A DNA stretch of 64,000 nt, from contig CAVQVN010000003.1 of the NCBI GenBank assembly GCA_963717135.1, positions 372,001 through 436,000 on the forward strand. The letters run 5' to 3'. Made by a program: the position numbers and the translations under genes. Each line of letters opens with the position of its first letter. Within the stretch, counting starts at the first letter, position 1. The stretch comes from UBA4744 sp963717135 (GTDB taxonomy: Bacteria > Actinomycetota > Acidimicrobiia > Spongiisociales > UBA4744). The notes beneath the pieces are model-generated. The model made no database searches, was not told the DNA's origin, and worked only from the letters and a program-made list of their open reading frames with translations. Below, in pieces: positions 59,441 through 64,000 of this stretch.

Positions 59441-60799
59441 TCAGCTCTCGCCAAACAACGAACGGAGTTCGGCCAGCTGATCGAGAACCGAAACATGGCT
59501 ACCCCCACCCGGCGTGCGCCGACGCACAACAGATCCCTCTGGGTCGAGAACGTCGAGGTCTTTCGGAACGAAGCTCAGATGCGCGGCCTGCAGTTCCCCG
59601 GCCGTCACCTCGCCGAGGGTTTTGCCTTCCGCGAGAAGCCGGGCCACCAGCCGGCCCACCGCATCGTGGGCCTCCCGGAACGGAATCCCCCGGGCCACCA
59701 GGACTTCCGCCAGATCCAGCGCGGTCACCCAGCTCGATGGCGCCGGCGGGTGAAACTCGGCGCTGGCGATCATCCCGGACAACGCTGACAGCGCCCCGGC
59801 CAGAGTGTCGTCTGCATCGAAGACGGCCGCCTTGTCTTCCTGCAGGTCCCGGTTGTAGCTGAGGGGCAAACCTTTTTGCATCGCCAAGAGTCCCGTCAGA
59901 TCACCGATTGCCCGGGCGGTCTTGCCCCGGACCAGCTCGGCAATGTCGGCATTCTTTTTTTGGGGAAGAGCAGACGATCCGGTCGTAAAGCGGTCGGCAA
60001 AGGTCACCCACCCGAACTCGGACGTCGACCACAGCACCAGCTCCTCGCCCAGCCGGGAGAGATGGGTGAGGGACTGGGCGCAGCAGAATGCATATTCCGC
60101 AACAAAGTCCCGCGCCGAGACGGCATCGAGCGAATTGGCAAAGGTATCGCGCATCCCGAGTTCGTCGGCAACGATCCGGGGATCGAGAGGCAAGCTGCTT
60201 CCCCCGGAAGCACCGGCCCCGAGCGGCGATACGGCAATCCGCTTCTCAGCGTCTGTGAAGCGGTCTATGTCCCGCACCAGCATCCAGGCATACGCCAGGA
60301 GGTGGTGGGCCAGAGGAATTGCTTGGGCTTGCTGGAGATGGGTATAGGAAGGGACAACGGTGTCGCCCACCTCTTCGGCCTTGTCGGCCAGGATTCTCCC
60401 GAACGATTTGAGCTGGGCGATTCTGCGGCCCGCCGCCCGGGTGAGATACAGCCGGAGGTCCAGAGCGACCTGGTCGTTGCGAGATCGTCCAGTGTGAAGT
60501 TTGCCCGCCACCGGACCGATCACCTCGTGCAGTCGGCGCTCCACGGCGGTATGGACGTCCTCGTCCCCGTCGTGAAACTCGAAACGACCTTCCCGGGCGT
60601 CTTCCAGCAGATCACCGATCGCTTCCACCAATTGACGTGTCTCGTCTTTGGTGAGCAACCCGACTTCGCCCAGCATCCGGGCATGGGCAGCCGAACCCAG
60701 CAGATCATCCTGCAGCAGTCGCCGGTCCGATCGATCAACCGTGAACGCCAGAAGATCCTCATGAGGATCCTCCGAAAACCGCCCACCCCAAAGGGTCAT
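59441..60799 (-). CDS. argH: Argininosuccinate lyase
   Basis: 452 residues from MTLWGGRFSEDP, with GGGGGG 4 nt upstream. The frame runs to 60895, but that extension is encoded by the GAGTACT heptad array and is rejected. ArgH splits argininosuccinate to arginine and fumarate. Visible: GRFSEDPHEDLLAFTVDRSD (start of the fold), LHTGRSRNDQVALDLRLYL, YTHLQQAQAIPLAHHLLAY, and the catalytic loop GSSALPQKKNADIAELVRG. In most homologues this loop reads GSSxMPQKKNPD, so Leu and Ala replace Met and Pro. Confidence 0.95.
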   Translation of the reverse strand: MTLWGGRFSEDPHEDLLAFTVDRSDRRLLQDDLLGSAAHARMLGEVGLLTKDETRQLVEAIGDLLEDAREGRFEFHDGDEDVHTAVERRLHEVIGPVAGKLHTGRSRNDQVALDLRLYLTRAAGRRIAQLKSFGRILADKAEEVGDTVVPSYTHLQQAQAIPLAHHLLAYAWMLVRDIDRFTDAEKRIAVSPLGAGASGGSSLPLDPRIVADELGMRDTFANSLDAVSARDFVAEYAFCCAQSLTHLSRLGEELVLWSTSEFGWVTFADRFTTGSSALPQKKNADIAELVRGKTARAIGDLTGLLAMQKGLPLSYNRDLQEDKAAVFDADDTLAGALSALSGMIASAEFHPPAPSSWVTALDLAEVLVARGIPFREAHDAVGRLVARLLAEGKTLGEVTAGELQAAHLSFVPKDLDVLDPEGSVVRRRTPGGGSHVSVLDQLAELRSLFGES

Positions 60800-60810
60800 A
60801 ATGCCCCCCG

Positions 60811-60860
60811 GTACTGAGTACTGAGTACTGAGTACTGAGTACTCAGGAAGCGAAGCTTCC
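60811..60860. repeat. Heptanucleotide array between argG and argH
   Basis: GTACTGA x4 and GTACTCA in 7-nt register at 60811-60845 (GAGTACT as the cyclic form), followed by a hairpin GGAAGC-GAA-GCTTCC at 60846-60860. It fills the gap between the argG stop codon and the argH ribosome binding site and would be transcribed inside the operon mRNA. Confidence 0.88.
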
Positions 60861-60863
60861 GGC

Positions 60864-62069
60864 TCACTCCCCCTCCCCCAGGCGTTCTTCCGCAAGGGTT
60901 CGCAATCTCAACGCCTGCAGCCGGATAAACCCGCTGGCATCCGCCTGCTCGTAGACATCGTCCTCTTCGAAAGTAACCGTCGCCTGATCGTAAAGACCGA
61001 AAGAATCCGAGCGCCGCCCTTCAACGTAGACCTGGCCCTTGTAGAGCTTGAGCCGCGCCTCACCGCTCACACGCCGTTGAACGTCGTCCATGAAGGCTTG
61101 CAGGGCTTCTCGCTCCGGTGCGAACCAGAAGCCGTTGTACACCATCTCTGCATAACGGGGCACCAACTCGTCCCGTAGGTGGGCTACTTCTCGATCTAGG
61201 GTGATCGACTCAACCGCTTTGTGGGCGTGGTGCAGAATGGTGCCGCCGGGAGTCTCATAGACACCGCGGCTCTTCATCCCCACGAATCGGTTCTCGACTA
61301 TGTCGACCCGGCCGATCCCGTGCCTGCCTCCGATTTCGTTGAGGCGCCTGAGCAGGGCAACGGGCGCCAGTTGTTCTCCATTGACCGCCACCGGATCACC
61401 GTCTTCATAGGTGAGAGCGACCCATTCGGGCTGATCCGGCGCCGTCTCGGGATCGACCGTCATATTGAACATGCCGGGTGGCGGTGCTTCCCACGGGTTC
61501 TCGAGTACCCCACCCTCATATGAAATATGCAACAGATTGGCATCGATTGAGTATGGCTTGTCGGGGGTGGTGGGAATGGGGATGGCATGTTCCCTGGCGT
61601 ACGCCACGCAGTCCGCCCGGCTTCGTAGCGTCCATTCCCGCCACGGGGCAATGACCTTGATGTCCGGCTTGAGGGCGTAGGCGGAGAGCTCAAAACGCAC
61701 TTGATCGTTACCTTTTCCGGTTGCTCCGTGGGCAACGGCGTCTGCCCCCGTCTTCTCGGCCGCTCGGATCAGCCCCTTGGTGATCACCGGACGGGCCAGG
61801 GAGGTACCCAGCAGGTAGTACCACTCGTACACCGCGTTGGCTCGAAGGGCCGGGAAGACGAAATCGGCGACGAACTCCTCTGTTAGGTCTTCCGTAATCG
61901 CCTCCACCGCTCCGGTCTGCAGGGCCTTGGCCCGGGCGCTCGCCACCTCATCGCCTTGACCCACGTCTGCGGTGTAAGCCACTACCTCTACCCGGTACTC
62001 CTCAATCAACCATTTCAGAATCACCGAGGTATCGAGACCCCCGGAATATGCCAGCACTACTTTCTTCAA
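60864..62069 (-). CDS. argG: Argininosuccinate synthase
   Basis: 401 residues from the TTG giving MKKVVLAYSGGLDTSV; its TTGA overlaps the argR stop codon, so translation is coupled. ArgG joins citrulline and aspartate with ATP. PP-loop AYSGGLDTSVILKWL, AVAHGATGKGNDQVRFE, YSIDANLLHISYEGG and the HGIGRVDIVENRFVGMKSRG region are intact. Downstream is the heptad array, then argH. Confidence 0.97.
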   Translation of the reverse strand: MKKVVLAYSGGLDTSVILKWLIEEYRVEVVAYTADVGQGDEVASARAKALQTGAVEAITEDLTEEFVADFVFPALRANAVYEWYYLLGTSLARPVITKGLIRAAEKTGADAVAHGATGKGNDQVRFELSAYALKPDIKVIAPWREWTLRSRADCVAYAREHAIPIPTTPDKPYSIDANLLHISYEGGVLENPWEAPPPGMFNMTVDPETAPDQPEWVALTYEDGDPVAVNGEQLAPVALLRRLNEIGGRHGIGRVDIVENRFVGMKSRGVYETPGGTILHHAHKAVESITLDREVAHLRDELVPRYAEMVYNGFWFAPEREALQAFMDDVQRRVSGEARLKLYKGQVYVEGRRSDSFGLYDQATVTFEEDDVYEQADASGFIRLQALRLRTLAEERLGEGE

Positions 62070-62533
62070 CGCCCCGCTCCCATCCGTTCCAGCTCTTTGG
62101 CAATGCGCCATCCGCCAACCTTTTCCTCCACGATCACCACCAAGGTGTCGTCACCGGCAACCGTGCCCAACACTCCCGTGAGGGCGGCTCCGTCGATAGC
62201 CCCGGCAACTACTTGGGCTGCTCCCGGGGGAGTCTTGACTACGACCAGGCTTCCAGTCGGCGTGATACTTGTGGCGAATTGGGCCAATGCTCTGAATACG
62301 GTTTCGTCGTTCCCTTCCGCCGGCCGCGGTTCATCCGGAAGGGCATACCCGTAGAGCCCGTCCGAAGAACGCCTCTTCACCGCCCCCATCAGGTTCAAGT
62401 CCCGTGACACTGTGGCCTGGGTTACGTGGAAACCTTCCCGTTCGAGTTGTTCGACCACATCGCTCTGACGGGTCACATGCCTTGTCATCAGGATTCGGCG
62501 GAGAGCCCGGCGTCGGGCCGCGGTGTAGCGCAT
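62066..62533 (-). CDS. argR: Arginine repressor
   Basis: 155 residues. Winged-helix N-terminal domain (RQSDVVEQLEREGFHVTQATVSRDLNLMGAVK, with SRDL recognition helix) and a C-terminal hexamer/arginine-binding domain (VVVKTPPGAAQVVAGAID, VLGTVAGDDTLVVIVE). The GTD-like motif is AGDDT. It is first in the argR-argG-argH operon, so it probably controls itself and both genes. TATACT lies 9 nt before the ATG, giving a message with almost no leader. Confidence 0.96.
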   Translation of the reverse strand: MRYTAARRRALRRILMTRHVTRQSDVVEQLEREGFHVTQATVSRDLNLMGAVKRRSSDGLYGYALPDEPRPAEGNDETVFRALAQFATSITPTGSLVVVKTPPGAAQVVAGAIDGAALTGVLGTVAGDDTLVVIVEEKVGGWRIAKELERMGAGR

Positions 62534-62542
62534 GAAGGGAGG

Positions 62543-62563
62543 AGTATACGCATATTTGAATAA
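62543..62563 (-). promoter_or_regulatory. argR promoter and possible ARG box
   Basis: A -10 TATACT occupies 62543-62548 on the minus strand. The overlapping AT-rich sequence 62544-62563 (TTATTCAAATATGCGTATAC on the minus strand) contains an ATTCA half-site and a degenerate partner, so ArgR binding is possible but not certain from sequence alone. Confidence 0.4.
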
Positions 62564-62564
62564 G

Positions 62565-62711
62565 GAGCGAGCTGGGAGCTAAACGCGGTTTCAGGGTCCA
62601 GGTTTCAGGTTTCAGGTTTCAGGTTGCAGGTTCCGGGTTTCAGGTTTCGCTCGCCCCGCGGACCTCTATCACCTGCGGTCGCGGTACGAGGTACTAGGTA
62701 CTAGGTACACT
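62565..62711. repeat. Composite heptanucleotide array, second copy
   Basis: 147 bp, 21 heptads in one register between ogt and argR: GAGCGAG, CTGGGAG, then AGGTTTC-type words, then a core GCTCGCC-CCGCGGA-CCTCTAT-CACCTGC-GGTCGCG, then GTACGAG, GTACTAG x2 and GTACACT. The layout and the words CGCTCGCCCC and TCGCGGTACGA match 46742-46909. Confidence 0.9.
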
Positions 62712-63304
62712 CAAAGCATCACTCCTTCGAGGCGGAGCAAGTACTCCTTTCGGTCCGTTCCGCCGGCATAGCCGCCCATGCCCCCGCCGGTCCGTAGGAC
62801 TCGGTGGCAAGGAATCACGACCGGGATCGGGTTACCACCCAACGCCTGCCCGGCCGCCCGGGCACCTCTCGGTCGACCGGCCTTCCGAGCCACCTCCTGG
62901 TAGGTTGATACTCCGCCATATGGGATTTTGGCCGTCGCGATGAGAACTTCTCGTCGGAACCCCGTGATGAGCCTCTTGTCCAGCGGCATTTCAAAGCTCT
63001 CCCGCCGACCGGTGAAGTACTCGTCGAGCTCTCTCCGGATCTGTTCGAGACGAGCCGGGTGCTCGAGGATTCTGGGAGAAATCCGCTCCGCCAGCTCCTC
63101 GAGAACCCCCGATTCATTGTCGAAACCGATGCGGACCAGGCCTGTGCGGGTGGCGGCCAGAACCAGGTCACCGATGGGCGAATCGATAGTCATAAACGCA
63201 ATGTCAACCAACTCGCCCGCCTGTTGGGCAAAACGGTTGGCGGCCGATTCAGCAGCGCCACCCACATCTCCGATATAGCTGAGAAGGGTCTTCAAATCAT
63301 TCAT
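62711..63304 (-). CDS. ogt: Methylated-DNA--[protein]-cysteine S-methyltransferase
   Basis: 197 residues from an ATG overlapping the sigma factor stop codon as ATGA. The C-terminal domain repairs O6-alkylguanine by transferring the alkyl group to its own Cys; the active site IPCHRVLR, the helix TYQEVARKAGRPRGARAAGQALGGNP and the EYFTGRRESFEMPLD segment are present. The N-terminal 35 residues (MNDLKTLLSYIGDVGGAAES, then ANRFAQQAGELVD) are an extra helical piece not needed for the repair domain. It is the only gene after the sigma factor. Confidence 0.93.
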   Translation of the reverse strand: MNDLKTLLSYIGDVGGAAESAANRFAQQAGELVDIAFMTIDSPIGDLVLAATRTGLVRIGFDNESGVLEELAERISPRILEHPARLEQIRRELDEYFTGRRESFEMPLDKRLITGFRREVLIATAKIPYGGVSTYQEVARKAGRPRGARAAGQALGGNPIPVVIPCHRVLRTGGGMGGYAGGTDRKEYLLRLEGVML

Positions 63305-63768
63305 TCCTTGATTTCCTCTCTTAAGCGGGCCAGCCCTGCCCGGACGTTTTGGCGCGCCGCCGACTCCGAACAACCGATCACCTCGCCGATGGTCCGATAG
63401 GCGAGATCATCCACAAAACGCAGCACGATGGCCGACCTCTGCTTGGCGGGAAGCGCCTGCACCCGGATCCAGAGGCCTCGATCAACGACCTCCAGTTCGT
63501 CTCCGGTCGGGAGATCAGGACAGTCCCCACTCGGGATTTCCGGGCGTTTTCGTCGGCGGTGGAGATCGATTGCTTTGTGGTGGGCAATCGTGAATAGCCA
63601 ACCTTTCAAGTTGGTGGCCTCCGCCACTTTCGGGTAGGCGCTCAATGCGGCCATGAAGGTCTCTTGAAAGCAATCTTCGGCGTCGTTCCTACCCACCGAA
63701 GCAACCAAGAACCGATACACATCTTCGCGATGGGCATCAAGCAGTTCTTGGAACGGCGGCAGCTTCAC
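63301..63768 (-). CDS. ECF-type sigma-70 family factor
   Basis: 155 residues starting at a GTG. Region 2 is FQELLDAHREDVYRFLVASV and NDAEDCFQETFMAALSAYPK; region 4 is QALPAKQRSAIVLRFVDDLAYRTIGEVIGCSESAARQNVRAGLARL. No classical anti-sigma gene follows; the coupled gene is ogt. It may control a small alkylation or stress response that includes its own operon. Confidence 0.9.
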   Translation of the reverse strand: MKLPPFQELLDAHREDVYRFLVASVGRNDAEDCFQETFMAALSAYPKVAEATNLKGWLFTIAHHKAIDLHRRRKRPEIPSGDCPDLPTGDELEVVDRGLWIRVQALPAKQRSAIVLRFVDDLAYRTIGEVIGCSESAARQNVRAGLARLREEIKE

Positions 63769-63804
63769 ATCACATACAACGCAGACGAACGCCGAAACGT
63801 GAGA

Positions 63805-64000
63805 TCACGAGCCGGTGGTCTCGAATTCGAGAGCCGCGGCCGAAAGTCGCTCCACGGGAATAGTGGACGCCTGCGCAAAGCCCCCCACGTAGTGCGCCTC
63901 GTCAAGGGCGATCTGGATTAGAGAAAAATCGCCCAGGACGATACGGGGAGCCGCCTCGGGAAGTCGGTCGACATGTGAGCGCCAAACACCCTCGAACTCC
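63805..64000 (-). CDS. C-terminal part of an unidentified protein
   Basis: An open frame enters from the right edge on the minus strand and ends at a TGA at 63805-63807, giving about 64 residues (FEGVWRSHVDRLPEAAPRIV, then LGDFSLIQIALDEAHYVGG). Amino acid composition is that of a coding sequence. The start lies outside the window, and I do not recognise the domain. It lies 36 bp upstream of the sigma factor gene in the same direction. Confidence 0.55.
   Translation of the reverse strand, partial: EFEGVWRSHVDRLPEAAPRIVLGDFSLIQIALDEAHYVGGFAQASTIPVERLSAAALEFETTGS

Noticed and set aside
59188..59529. 113-codon minus-strand frame between deoD and argH
   Set aside because: Mostly overlaps argH; no motif, poor start and composition of a chance frame.

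Overview
The window is a 64 kb piece of a GC-rich actinobacterial chromosome. Supporting signs are a perfect mycobacterial/actinobacterial-type LexA box (TCGAACATACGTTCGA) at dinB, a short bacterial inositol-3-phosphate synthase, frequent GTG and TTG starts, the rpsF-ssb-rpsR-rplI-dnaB block, and many promoters whose TAnnnT -10 box lies only 6-8 nt before the start codon (leaderless transcription). An Acidimicrobiia-like lineage is plausible, but I cannot place it below the phylum. No rRNA, tRNA or CRISPR array was seen.

Layout. 1-15.8 kb: a Gmad2 lipoprotein, surE, a SIMPL protein, a dCMP deaminase, a large hrpA helicase, two metallo-beta-lactamase-fold hydrolases, a quinone oxidoreductase, an AlkC-like alkylpurine glycosylase, SOS-controlled dinB and a DMT transporter. 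15.8-19.1 kb: replication and ribosomal protein operon (rpsF, ssb, rpsR, rplI, dnaB, DUF1801). 19.2-22.1 kb: an IS3-family element, itself broken by an IS30-family element, inserted into an array of heptanucleotide repeats. 22.1-34.4 kb: a DUF192 lipoprotein, panB, two sensor kinases and one response regulator, a DUF3352 protein, ino1 and azlCD. 34.4-43 kb: sugar functions (two Gfo/Idh/MocA dehydrogenases, MFS importer, aldose 1-epimerase, xylulokinase), then nfo and pyrE. 43-50.4 kb: an ECF sigma factor with a membrane partner, a cis-prenyltransferase, a hemolysin III protein, and an ArsR-MFS pair with a clear operator. 50.7-59.2 kb: NHL-thioredoxin protein, amidase, aminopeptidase P, hydrolases and deoD. 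59.4-62.5 kb: the argR-argG-argH operon. 63.3-63.8 kb: an ECF sigma factor translationally coupled to an O6-alkylguanine methyltransferase.

The most unusual signal is a set of six intergenic arrays that keep a strict 7-nt period while the repeat word changes along the array (GAGCTGC to CAGTCAC to GAGACTC; CAGGTTT to GTACGAG). Two of them share a heptad array - core - heptad array layout. I also add two 51-codon genes not found by length-limited ORF calling (15639-15794 and 45101-45256), a partial gene at the right edge, and a lipoprotein whose signal peptide is reached only from an ACG codon.
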